The notes under the pieces are model-generated. The model had not been told where the DNA came from and did no database searches. It saw only the letters and a program-made list of their open reading frames with translations. A program made the position numbers and the translations under genes. A stretch of 64,000 bases of DNA, taken from positions 18,369,501-18,433,500 of the forward strand of contig JAKOON010000008.1 in NCBI GenBank assembly GCA_022577435.1. Reading direction: 5' to 3'. Numbering within the stretch: the stretch's first letter is position 1; each line of letters starts with the position of its first letter. Shown here in pieces: positions 53,612 to 64,000 of this stretch. Source of the stretch: Embiotoca jacksoni. Lineage: Eukaryota; Chordata; Actinopteri; Embiotocidae.

Positions 53612-56600
53612 ATGTATTTAGTGCAGCAGGTTGGCGGTTCGTGGAGGGGAACTTGGTTTAAAACTAAAAAACTCACACCGGCACCTCCGTGGTGGTCGCG
53701 GCCGGGTCACTGTCACACGGGTCCGGATGCTGTTGTACAGAAGAGTCGCCAGAAAGGAGCCCATAATAATAAGCAGGTAAACAGACATGCTTTTTAGAGC
53801 AAGGCTTTTTGGGAGCATCATAGACTCAGTCTTTGGGATTTGGAAGCAGCAGACTGTCATCAGGACACATCAGAAAGTTTTAACTTTATTTCCTATATTT
53901 ATTTTTACAACAGCTCATAATGCATTTCAGAGCAGAAGTTTAGTACCTTGGATATTAGCCTGGATAACACCTTTTGATAGGTTATGCAGTCATTCCGAAC
54001 TGGATAGATTTTACACTCGATGTCCACCAGGGGGCGCTGGTGTGTCAGACACGAGGGAGAGCGTGAGTCCAGCAACTTTAGGGCAGTTCTGGGAAAGTAA
54101 TTTCTGAAATGTAATAGTTTACAGATTCCTAGTTACCCCATTAAAAATGCAATAAGTTATGTAACTACTTTAATAACTTCATTAAAATAATGCAAAGCGT
54201 TACTTTTGATTACTTTTTGATTACATTTCGATTACATTTCGAACAAATGAAGTTGAAAAGTACTAAAAAATACATGTAAACTAGGCCTCACAACAGAACT
54301 CAGCACTGATTACTATCAAACTTTATTTTAAAAGTTCTTCAATTTAACTTGAATCAAGACTGAAATGTTTTGATTTTAAAGCACAACCACCAAAACAAAT
54401 CACAAGTCTGTAAATCACAACTGATTGCAGTAAAAAGAAAAATGTTCCCAGAACCTTAAACGATCAACAGAACTGGTTCGCAGAGTTTCACTCTAGTTCC
54501 TGAAAGACTCTTTTGAAATACCTCATTTTCTGATCAGAAAGCATGGCCAACACACTTGGCGAGGTTGCTCAGAGCAACGCACATTAATTTCATCAACAAA
54601 CAACAACAGGATCAATCAAAAACGAGGCTCAAATATTCAGCTCATGCTGTCTGGACGTAGACAGAAGGAGAAAAGATGCAAAGCAGCAAAATAAATATTA
54701 TATTGTCAGATATAAAACTATATTTACTAAAAAAAAGACTCTATTCCGATGTAACGCTGTTGTAATCACCAACATTATGAATAGTAATTATAACTGAATT
54801 ATATATATTTTTCTCAGTAATTTGAACAGATTACAATTACATTTGTATTTTATCTGCATGTAAGTAGTTATTTCCAAAGGCTTCAGGGGGAAATCGACTA
54901 AAACGGTACATCTCACTTTTCTTGTGGTTTTGATTAGTAAATTGTACATAAAAGTTGGAAATTGGAATATCAGGACTAGAAATATTGCAGCAGCTGATAC
55001 TTTTAGGATTTGGTCATTATATACTTAAATGTTTGCTTGTAATATTTAGGTCCAAGTATGTTTTTAAATCAGAAATTGTCCATGTAAAAATAACCAAAAG
55101 TGCTGTTAGTTTACTGTCAAGATTGTGCCTGATTTTTTTTTTTTTTTTTTTTGCCTCTCTTGAATTTATTTCCAGACAATATTTTCACCCCAGTCTGTTT
55201 GTAATAGGTAACAAAAGGGCGCAAAAAAGAAAGATCTTCATGCCAAGCAGTGCTGGATCGCTTTGACCAGCAGTACGGTGAGGAGCTCGGAGACTTGTGG
55301 GCATCTGCGAGGTAAAGTTTGTTTGGAATAATTATTGCAGCTTCCATCCAGCTCATTTCTCGTCCTCATTCCTCGGTGTTGCTCCTGTTCTGCAGAGCGG
55401 TGCTCCTGCAGCCTCCCTCCTGGCAGTATGGGGTCATGCTCAATCGCTTCAGCGCTGTGACAGACATCACACAGGCTCTTCAATCTCAGGGCTTTTTCAC
55501 ATTGCTGCCACAAACAAATGACTCAGCATTGCTTTGTAATGGCTCCTCCACGGTGTCGGAGTCTAAATACCAGCGAGGAAAAGACACTCTATTGCCACCA
55601 CACTACATCTCCATGTGCCCTCCTGACGACTGCCGTGCGCGTCCCCAGCCTGACAGCAGCTTTCACGCCCTCGGTCAGGACCCTCGATCAGAGCCTTCGC
55701 TCGGTTCGCCCCGACCTTCATTACAGTGTTACATCCACCCATGTCCGCTGCGATTTCCCTCTCCGGCTCACAGGCCTGGCCAGCTGAAGCAGTACTACCT
55801 TCTGAACGCTGCCTCCCTGCTTCCAGTGCTGGCTTTGCAAGTCAGAGATGGGGAGAAGGTCTTAGATCTTTGCTCTGCCCCCGGGGGCAAAGCTTTAGCT
55901 ATAATGCAGAGTGCCATCCCAGGTAAAACACACACTTTAACTAAAGGGCTTTGCCTACTTTTAATCAATTGTATTCATGTCATACAAAAAGGTGTGAGAT
56001 TGTTAATTTAGTAGATTTATTTGTATGTGGCAACACAAGATAAAATAAGAGTACTTATAATTAAATAACAATACATTGATTTATACCTTTGCAATAAAAT
56101 GTTGAATACTGCCATTTTGGTATTTATAATGAAATGTATAAATTAAAATTCAAGTTAATGTTTTAGCACGTATAGTTAATACACATTAATGTTTATAGTT
56201 AATTAGATTTAAATTACCCAAAATAATGACGAAGATATATCAAAGGACTTTTTCCTGTAAGGAGGAGTTTGGCAGGAATAAGTTTTTACAAAAACACATG
56301 TTGAAGTTTTGATTTTAAATATTAAATACAAACTTTGCATGTAAGTTTCTGCCGTTGATATAAAGGAATATTTTTGTCTGCTGTGAATAACCTATTTAAA
56401 TTGAATGCTGGTCATCAATAATGCTGCTCCGTGCTCTGTTCCAGCGATTCTCTGCTGTAATGAACTGGATCCTCACAGACGAAACTGGCTGGCCAAGACG
56501 CTCGAGTCTTTTCTGCCTCACCCGCTGAACAGCAGCGTGATTGTATCTGCGCAGGATGGACGGTCTTTTGGGCAAACACAAGCTGGTTTGTACGACAAGG

Positions 56601-59010
56601 TGGGCGAAGAACTCCTGTTATGTTTTCATGGCGGCATTTCATTGAATTTCACTACGCTGGCCAACAAATTCAGGTGACACACTTCTTTTCCAAGGCCCTG
56701 GTTACAAATGAATGAGAACAGCAGGCCTTTGAACAGACGCTAATAAAGCCAGCAGGATAGAAGAAAAACGTTTATTCAAAATAGGAGCCAGGAGGAGGCA
56801 GACGAATGACTGGGAGGAATCAAAGGACTCAAAGTGGCTGATAATGAACAAAATATCGAAAAATTGAAAGCACAGAATGAACAGGTTTCAAGTAAGACAG
56901 TGTGAACAACAACTGAAAGGCAGCAGGGGAGTACAAACAGACTGTGGAAGCTGTATTTTAGCATTAATACTGACTGAGAACAGATTTGTGAGGAGATTCT
57001 AAATTGAGGTGTTGTTGTGTTTTATTTTACATTTTCTGGTAAAGGTGTGATTTTGGGGGAAATTCTTTTCCTTTTTTTTGTTTCCTGGTGATTCGGGCGC
57101 TGTTGTGAAATTATAACATGTACTTGGGTGATTTTAAAAACCTCAAGCATTCTTCTTTTCATCTACTTTCACCATAATTCTGCTCCGAGCTCCTCACTTG
57201 TTTTTCTGTCTATGTCCCAGGTTTTAGTGGATGCTCCGTGTTCTAATGACAGGAGCTGGCTGTATTCTTGTAACAGCCAGCAGGGGGAACAGAGACTGCA
57301 GGGAAGAGCCAGGCTGCCTGCGCTCCAGGCTCAGCTGCTTCGGTAAGCCCAAACCCAGACATGAAAAATGTCTGTTATGTGTTAGCCTTGCAGTATTCTA
57401 ATATCGCTCTTCATTTTTACTGGACTGTTATTACTCAGGATATGTAATATAACCATTAATGTCTGAACATGGTAAAACCTTTGAAATACAACACTGTTTT
57501 GGTTCAGATAATGAATGATCTAAATGGATATTCCCGTGTGCTGTGCAGTCACTTGCATAATAATGCAGTCGCTGAAAAGACCATAAAGGAATTACAATTA
57601 CAAACATGTCAATGTCAAAGCAACTGAAAACAACTTACAATAAAGTGTTTGATGGAGGCTTCATCATTCTGTGTGTGGCAAGCAGCAGGTAAATCTGTCA
57701 AAAAACTGTAATGTTTTTCAGTGTTGCGGGAGGAAAAACGTGTATGACATATGAGGGGCAATCAAAATGTTGTGAGAGTGATCACATTGTGCAGCACCAC
57801 GACATGCATGAGTAGAGGGAAGCTATGACCTTCATCAGTAAGTGTTATGTTGGTTGATCAACATCAGTACCTGCGTTACACGTGTTTTTATGACCTCTGG
57901 TACATGACCTTAACAGAGAGCGCAAAAATTAAAACACGAAAATGAAGTGTCAAATTTAGGAAATCAGCATCAGAGAACCTCGAAAGGCTTCAGAAAACCT
58001 ACGACAATGAAGCAATAGGCAGGTGAAGTGTTTTGAGTGACATTTATAAAGAGGGGCAGATCATCACTGAACAGGGTTCATCAGGACAGGAGCACAAGGT
58101 GGGATATACAACCTCATAGGATTGCGCAGCAGGAATTCATCCCTCAGGGTCCGGCTGTCAACACCGAGTTCTGCTGGGATGTTCTGGGACTTCTCTCTAA
58201 AAATCAGACACAAAATTGTTCCAGCTGAATGGTGAAATATTAGATGCCTCCGAAACCAGTGGTCAGAAAAAAACGTGTGGAACTCAGGTGCTGATGTTGA
58301 ACTTGGAATACTTACTCATGTAGGTTATACCGTAGCTTCCTCCTGCTTCCTGCACATCACGATGCCGCGTTAAAACAGTTTTGAAACTTTGATTGCACCT
58401 TGTATACAGAGTTGTGGCTAATTAAAAACATCCAATATTGAGTCCTTCACCGGAGCACCCTACAGGGCGAATGGTTTGAGCAACTTGCCACATATCTTTA
58501 ATGTCCTTGCTTCGATTTCAGCTCAGGACCTCTGTTTTATATTCCACCTCCTCTTTCTCCTCTTGTTTCCTGTCTGATTCTTCACTACTGACCAGAAAAC
58601 TAAAGGCAAATGTATAAAGCATGTGCAAAATCAATGACCAGTAGTGTAATTTTAAAGTCTCTTGTCGTGAAGTTCAATACTTGTCAACTCTTTACAGATC
58701 TGCTCTGTCAGCAGTGCGACCAGGAGGCACCGTGGTCTATTCAACCTGCACACTGTCCAGCTTTGAGAACTACGCCGTAGTCGAGACGGTGCTGAGGGAC
58801 TTTCCTGAGGCTGAACCTGACGACCTCTGGGAGGAGATTGCCGTTCCTTTATCAAACCACTTTGCATTTAGTTCTCACCCTGGTCATGGACAGACACTTC
58901 ACAAGTCCACTGTGTCCTCTTATCACCGCAGACTCGGGGTTCTAGTGGTTCCTCAGCCTGGCAAGACCTGGGGTCCCATGTTTCTGTCTCGCATTAGAAG
59001 GAGGAAATAG
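53612..59010 (+). CDS. nsun3: tRNA (cytosine-5-)-methyltransferase NSUN3, mitochondrial, 6 exons
   Basis: NOL1/NOP2/Sun-family enzyme; NSUN3 is known to methylate C34 of mitochondrial tRNA-Met, the first step to f5C. Exons: 53612-53776 (inferred), 55208-55311, 55396-55922, 56445-56599, 57221-57342, 58698-59010; joined they give 1,386 nt, 461 aa, in phase throughout. Motifs: AdoMet-binding VLDLCSAPGGK (245-255), NELDPHR, DAPCSND with catalytic-type Cys324, and YSTCT with Cys375. The segments WQYGVMLNRF, QLKQYYLLNAASLLPVLAL and KTWGPM identify NSUN3 rather than NSUN4 or NSUN2. Human NSUN3 has 340 aa; the fish form is longer through the first exon and an insertion in exon 3. Exons 2-6 are secure. 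Exon 1 rests only on an open phase-0 frame ending at a good donor, so the true start may differ. Confidence 0.9.
54070..54880. repeat. Possible dispersed repeat in nsun3 intron 1
   Basis: Both ends of this stretch have themes of the type GTAATTTCTGAAATGTAAT, TAATAACTTCATTAAAATAA and CAGTAATTTGAACAGATTAC, resembling a fish repeat built on TAAC/TTAC phrases. Termini and target duplications are not clear, so this is tentative. Confidence 0.35.
57752..58402 (+). mobile_element. Degenerate, internally deleted mariner element in nsun3 intron 5
   Basis: Terminal inverted repeats are recognisable: TGAGGGGCAATCAAAATGTT at the left, and at the right its imperfect inverse (CAAGGTGCAATCAAAGTTT on the opposite strand). 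Both abut TA dinucleotides (57750-57751 and 58403-58404), the mariner target site. Inside, broken transposase pieces are readable on the plus strand: ENLERLQKTYDNEAIGR near 57975-58022, followed by a stop codon, then EFIPQGPAVNTEFCWDVL near 58134-58188, which corresponds to the conserved mariner motif after the second catalytic region. At 651 bp it is about half of a normal 1.3-kb mariner. The mutations make it a dead copy. Confidence 0.8.
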
Positions 59011-60582
59011 TCTCTATCTTCCAACACGGAAAAGATGTGAAATGGAAACACATTAACGTAATCATGCCAAGTACCAGATTTAGAATTTAGAAATCCGCAC
59101 TGTGCCAAAGTCTGCTGTTTACAGAGTAGGTAAGTAACAGCGGCTGTGATGTAGACGTGTGGGGATAAACATGTCAATGTCAACACAAACAAGTTTAATA
59201 AAGTTACATATTGCAGTTTTAACACTGCAACACTCAAACCATCTGCAAGACAGGTTTTAGTTGTTCATAGCCGCTGGCTTCTTTGTGTGTGTGGGTGTGA
59301 GATTTCACATTTAACTTGCAAATCCAAACAGGGCATTGCTCGCATCATTCATACTTACCTCCAGCAATCTGCATCAAAGACAGACCTTAGACAGCCTACT
59401 TTTAATTAATGCATATTATCCATATTTCTATAATAACAGTGCATCAAATGACAACATGAAAACAGTGAGAAAGGAGCCACTTGCAGTGATGAACCCACAG
59501 AGAATTATCAACGACATCTGCAGCTCCCGTCGGCTTTATGGAGCTTTATAGCCAGTTTCAGATCATTGTTTAGCTTTCCAGCCCACAACTTTATTGTTTT
59601 TGGTTCACTCTCACTATTTTCATAGCATCAGCTGGTTTCAGCAAAAAAAAAAAAATCTAATTGTAGCATTTAGCAGCCACAGAGCTGGAAGAGCCCTGAA
59701 ACACGAGAAAGAGAGAGTGAATATTGGACTTCCATCCATCAAGAGGCTGTAAACATAAAGACATGAACGATGATGTTCCTCCTTAGGTAGCAGATATGTA
59801 AACTAGCAGCAATTTGCTCCTAAAATCATGATATCAACTTAAAAGGTGATGATATGTTGTGTTCAGAACTTGTTTCCTCCGCCTTCAAGTTACAAAAAAA
59901 AAAAAAATCTGTTATTTCATGTTGGACGGATTTGTTTTAGCCTCTGCAACTCACCTTGTTTTTTCTTTATTAAAAAAGTGTTTAACTTTTGAGAGTATCC
60001 AGGAGGAGTGTGTTGGGGCAGAGGACACACTTTGACACCAGACAGCTATGAACTCTTGTTCACTGTTGCGGTGTTCAGCAGAAAATACACTCAACTGCTG
60101 CTTTAAATTTTAAAATAGGAAACCCAAAACACTCGCAAACAGCAGATATTAAAAACTGCAGTTGCAACACATTACTTGCAGGAGGAAAACACAAGTGTCA
60201 AAGCTGCCGACACCGTTGGCCCGTTCATATCTTATGTAAGTCTGAACTGCTGCTGGAACTTTTCTGGAACTTTCAAGAGCAAGTGCAGGAACCTGAGTCT
60301 GTCTGAAACTACTGCAGATGTGCAGCTGGAGAATATCCACAGTTTTTTTTTCTTCCCACTTATTATACATTGTTTAATAACACTTATAAAGAACTTTAAC
60401 CCTCGTGACTTAAAACCTAATATTAATTTTTTTTCCCACAGTTAAATATGTTAGGATTAAGTGCTTGTTCTGTGAGTTTTATTTGACTTTGTGTGAGTTT
60501 GAGTTTCTAAATTCTCTTTAAGGGGTCGTTAGCGAGCGAGATGTCATTAAGAGTCAATAAATCAGGTTGCATTCATTCAATA
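59011..60582. other. nsun3 3' UTR and spacer
   Basis: AATAAA at 59197-59202 is a good nsun3 poly(A) signal, 187 nt past the stop. The rest, up to the convergent transcription unit near 60.6 kb, shows no supportable gene. Confidence 0.65.
59197..59202 (+). promoter_or_regulatory. nsun3 poly(A) signal (AATAAA)
   Basis: Canonical hexamer at a normal distance after the nsun3 stop codon, with T/G-rich sequence following within about 40 nt. Confidence 0.65.
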
Positions 60583-60592
60583 TTTATTTATT
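60583..60592 (-). promoter_or_regulatory. Poly(A) signals for a minus-strand gene
   Basis: On the minus strand this reads AATAAATAAA, two overlapping canonical hexamers, about 255 nt past the stop of the terminal exon at 60847-60936. Confidence 0.5.
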
Positions 60593-60846
60593 CATGTTTT
60601 TAAACATTTAAATAAGTACAGCTAAACTATTGCAAATGTCAACAGGAGGCTAAAAGTTTCCCCTCAGAGTTGAAAAAGTCAAAGTATTTCTCTTCATTCC
60701 TTTACTGCATTGTTTTATACTGAATGAAGTCTCTCCAGAAGTCATCTAACATCTGCCACGTCTGTCATCATACCTCACTTCAGTGTGACTGAGACGGCTG
60801 TATCGTCTCCTACAGTGGCTCATTACCTGCTAGCGCTGTTGCCGTG

Positions 60847-60936
60847 TCAGCCTTGAAGGAGGCCTAGACGCCGTTTCATCGCAGCGTTGCAGCTTTTCGT
60901 CAGGCTGTGATTGCTCAGATCAGAAGCGAGGGCGTA
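60847..60936 (-). CDS. Putative terminal coding exon of an unidentified minus-strand gene
   Basis: The minus strand shows a strong acceptor (TTTACTTTCAG preceded by pyrimidines) at 60937, then 29 sense codons and a TGA stop at 60847-60849, followed by canonical poly(A) signals 255 nt later. The peptide contains DLSNHSLTKSC and AMKRRLGLLQG and looks helical and basic. I do not recognise the family and found no upstream exon I could join with confidence inside the window, so the rest of the gene probably lies beyond 64,000 or in short exons I missed. Phase 0 is assumed from the open frame. It would be tail-to-tail with nsun3. It could be a chance open stretch, but acceptor, stop and poly(A) signals occur together in the right order. 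Confidence 0.45.
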   Translation of the reverse strand, partial: YALASDLSNHSLTKSCNAAMKRRLGLLQG

Positions 60937-61816
60937 CTGAAAGTAAATGTAGACAATAACACACAAGAATCCATATACTTTTACCTTTTGAACATAACAG
61001 GCTGACAAAATATGCTGTAGCAGAGGTAGTTATGCGTGAAAAGCCTTATTTCTTCCTCTCAAATGTACTAAGGCTGGTTGCTCTGAGCAACTCTGAGACA
61101 CTGTCAAAGACATGATTGCTGAAATAGGGAAGCTGCAAAAGCCTCGCACTAGTTTCATCCAACGACTCCGTGTGGCCGTAGACACAAGCATTATGGGGTG
61201 CATTTTATATGGCTATTTTTATTGGCTGTCCTACTTTTGCTCTACTTCTGAGTGTCTTTGAAAAACAGCTCCGGTCTCAGATATGAGCACATCATTACAC
61301 CATACAACATCCCCACATCTTAAAAGTGGTGTGAGGTGGAGATGAAGTGGGCCTTCACTGGGGTTAACCATACTGCTGACCTTTGTGTGAACTCTGGTTT
61401 GTTGATGTTCCCCATATTGCAGTGTTTCCTCAAGGGGAGAATCTCTAAGCAGCTTTTCCTCCACTTCAAAGGGAGAGAATGTAGGCCTGCTTTGCATAAT
61501 CAGGTGGGGAACAGCTTTTTGCCAGAGAGGCAGGAATTAATTTGTGGCACCGCCAGATGTAATCATTAAAACCCTAGTCATTGACAATAAGGTGAGAGGA
61601 GGAGGGAAAATTAGAGGAGGAATTGTAGAACAGTAGATAGAATGAGAAAGATGTGGAGCACAGGATAGTCCTGAATGCCAGAGGACACGATAGCAGAGCA
61701 GACTAATCTGGACTGAGCTCTGTTCAGCCAGAAAGCCATTTTTTCAGTCTGGTAACATTCAGGTCAGTTAATGCTCACGTCTCTTACCTCTTTATTTGTA
61801 TAAATTGTATGACATA
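60937..61816. other. No recognised gene
   Basis: Ordinary mixed-composition sequence between the putative terminal exon and the Tc1 element. An 88-codon open frame (61231-61497, minus) has no recognisable domain or splice context. Confidence 0.55.
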
Positions 61817-63398
61817 CAATGGTGTGAAAAAGTGTTTGCCCCCTTCCTGATTTCTTATTTTTTTGCATGTTTGTCACACTTAAATGTTTCAGACCATCAA
61901 AGACCATCAGTTTTTAAATGAAGGTTTTTATAATTAAGGGAGAAAAAAAAATCCAAACCCACATGGCCCTGTGTGAAAAAGTGTTTGCCCCCTAAACCTA
62001 ATAACTGGTTGGGCCACCCTTAGCAGCAACAACTGCAATCAAGCGTTTGCGATAACTTGCAATGAGTCTTTTACAGCGCTGTGGAGGAATTTTGGCCGAC
62101 TCATCTTTGCAGAGTTGTTGTAATTCAGCCACATTGGAGGGTTTTCCAGCACGAACTGCCTTTTTAAGGTCATGCCACAGCATCTCAATAGGATTCAGGT
62201 CAGGACTTTGACTAGGCCACTCCAAAGTCTTAATTTTGTTTTTCTTCAGCCATTCAGAGGTGGACTTGCTGGTGTGTTTTGGATCATTGTCCTGCTGCAA
62301 AACCCAAGTTGGCTTCAGCTTGAGGTCATGAACAGATGGCTGGACATTCTCCTTCAGGATTTTTTGGTAGATAGTAGAATTCATGGTTCCATTTATCACA
62401 GCAAGTCTTCCAGGTCCTGAAGCAGCAAAACAGCCCCAGACCATCACACTACCACCACCATATTTTACTGTTGGTATGATGTTCTTTTTCTGAAATGCGG
62501 TGTTACTTTTACGCCAGATGTAACGGGACACACACCTTCCAAAAAGTTCAACTTTTGTCTCGTCAGTCCACAAAAGTTTCCCCAAAAGTCTTGGGGATCA
62601 TCAAGATGTTTTCTGTCAAAAATGAGACGAGCCTTAATGTTCTTTTTGCTCAGCGGTGGTTTTGGTCTTGGAACTCTGCCATGCAGGCCATTTTTGCCCA
62701 GTCTCTTTCTTATGGTGGAGTCATGAACACTGACCTTAACTGAGGCAAGTGAGGCCTGCAGTTCTTCGGATGTTGTTGTGGGATCTTTTGTGACCTCTCA
62801 GATGAGTCGTCGCTGCGCTCTTGGGGTAATTTTGGTTGGCCGGCCACTCCTGGGAAGGTTCACCACTGTTCCATGTTTTCTCCATTTGTGGATAATGGCT
62901 CTCACTGTGGTTCTCTGGAGTCCCAAAGCTTTAGAAATGCCTTTATAACCTTTTCCAGACTGATAAGATCTCAATTACTTTCTTTCTCATTTGTTCCTGA
63001 ATTTCTTTGGATCTCAGCATGATGTCTAGCTTTTGAAGATCTTTTGGTCGACTTCACTTTGTCAGGCAGGTCCTATTTAAGTGGTTTCTTGATTGAGAAC
63101 AGGTGTGGCAGTAATCAGGCCTGGGTGTGGCTAGAGAAATTGAACTCAGGTGTGATAAACCACAGTTAAGTTATGTTTTAACAGGAGGGGGCAAACACTT
63201 TTTCACACAGGGCCATGTGGGTTTGGATTTTTTTCTCCCTTAATAATAAAAACCTTCATTTAAAAACTGCATTTTGTGTTTACTTGTGTTATTTTTGACT
63301 AATATTTAAATGTGTTTGATGATCTGAAACATTTAAGTGTGACAGACATGCAAAAAATAAGAAATCAGGAAGGGGGCAAACACTTTTTCACACCACTG
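61817..63398 (-). mobile_element. Tc1-like DNA transposon, full length but inactive
   Basis: The element is flanked on both sides by TA (61815-61816 and 63399-63400), the Tc1/mariner target duplication. Its ends are inverted repeats about 190 and 235 bp long: CAATGGTGTGAAAAAGTG at the left and CACTTTTTCACACCACTG at the right. Each arm contains an outer and an inner copy of TGTGAAAAAGTGTTTGCCCC, the IR/DR arrangement in which transposase binds two direct repeats per arm. The left arm lacks about 50 bp present in the right arm. One transposase gene on the minus strand lies between them. The high similarity of the arms suggests moderate age. The copy is non-autonomous because its gene is broken. 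Confidence 0.95.
61998..63020 (-). pseudogene. Tc1-like transposase pseudogene
   Basis: The original frame would start at the ATG at 63018-63020 and end at the stop at 61998-62000, about 340 codons, the normal Tc1 length. The N-terminal helix-turn-helix region (SKEIQEQ, then TTVRAIIHKW) and the DD34E catalytic core are recognisable. The core includes WTDETK with the first Asp, QQDNDPKHTS with the second, and SPDLNPIE with the Glu. Three lesions break it: a single-base insertion near 62,971-62,975, an in-frame TGA at 62798-62800, and a frame-changing indel near 62,570-62,585. The C-terminal 195 codons are still open, but that open stretch does not start with ATG. Confidence 0.93.
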
Positions 63399-63400
63399 TA

Positions 63401-64000
63401 TGCATGTCATTGTTTTAGTGGTGCACAAACTGATGGGAACACATATTGAAAAAAGAAACAGGAAATTTAGGGAACAACGTGCCAATCAAAGTGAAAGCCT
63501 TTCAGCAGTGTGTGCAGGCTTTAACGTTGCACTAACAGCCTGTAAATGCACTTTAAGGCTCAGTGTGTCCCACTGCCCTCATCAACCCTGTTTCCAATCA
63601 CAGCCAGATGTTTACAGCAAACAACATCAGACAGCAGACAGAGAAAGTTGGCAACTTACAGGTGAAGAATTTGTAATGTTTGTGGGTTAATTTGTGTGCA
63701 CAACTATAAAAAAAACATTGTGATATATTCATATAAAACAACACTCATTTCTCAATGTTTGTTTCATTATTTGTGCAGCTAAAATCGAATCAGATTCAAA
63801 CCATAATAAATGTGCTGTTAATCTGATATTTTGCTGCCTGTGTTAAATGTTGAACTTGATGCAATTGACACTGACTGTGCTGGACAGCCAACAAGTGGGC
63901 CTATAGATTGAGTGCCTTTTGGGGGGATTCATCACTCATTTCAAACATCGTCAGATGTCAATATCCCATCAGTGGAGGGGAGAGCAGGATTGCTGCTGTT
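63401..64000. other. No recognised gene at right edge
   Basis: The last 600 bases show a 96-codon frame (63400-63690) starting at the transposon boundary with no recognisable domain, and AT-rich sequence. A possible short exon between an acceptor near 63,708 and a donor near 63,660 on the minus strand is too weak to call. Confidence 0.5.

Noticed and set aside
53727..53776. Alternative nsun3 start giving an MLLYRRVARKEP leader
   Set aside because: It looks like a mitochondrial leader, but joining it to exon 2 is out of phase and creates an immediate stop.

Overview
This is vertebrate nuclear DNA, most likely from a ray-finned (teleost) fish. The genes are split by GT-AG introns, intergenic DNA is AT-rich, CA/GT microsatellites are abundant, and there are tRNA-derived SINEs plus Tc1/mariner DNA transposons of the kind common in fish. 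There is no prokaryotic or viral gene organisation. All gene models were assembled by hand from splice sites, reading-frame continuity and recalled homologues; no database search was possible.

Layout. Positions 1-16,391 hold no gene I can support, only a few microsatellites and one SINE. Positions 16,392-42,366 (minus strand) carry a complete 17-coding-exon cadherin that I identify as cdh17 (LI-cadherin, 823 aa). Its large introns hold a second SINE with a perfect target-site duplication, two minisatellites and several CA/TG arrays. Positions 43,767-46,357 (minus) carry gem, an RGK-family GTPase (309 aa), with a TATA box and a CRE-like site. The cdh17-gem pair is also adjacent at human 8q22.1 (from memory). 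Positions 48,868-51,762 (plus) carry atp5mc3, the mitochondrial ATP synthase c-subunit precursor (141 aa), behind a promoter with NRF-1-like and ETS-like motifs. Positions 53,612-59,010 (plus) carry nsun3, a mitochondrial tRNA m5C methyltransferase, with a mariner relic in its fifth intron. Tail-to-tail with it, at 60,847-60,936 on the minus strand, is an apparent terminal coding exon of a gene I cannot name. Positions 61,817-63,398 are a full-length but inactivated Tc1-like transposon flanked by TA.

Functionally the genes are not an operon-like set. cdh17 is an intestinal/liver adhesion molecule, gem regulates calcium channels and the cytoskeleton, and atp5mc3 and nsun3 both serve mitochondrial energy production (ATP synthase; mitochondrial tRNA modification). 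I found no novel defence, CRISPR or gene-cluster system. The observations most worth a second look are the (TG)n tracts abutting the 3' splice sites of cdh17 exons 4 and 7, a possible intronic-polyadenylation soluble cdh17 isoform, the unassigned terminal exon near 60.9 kb, and an antisense membrane-type ORF overlapping the proposed first exon of nsun3.
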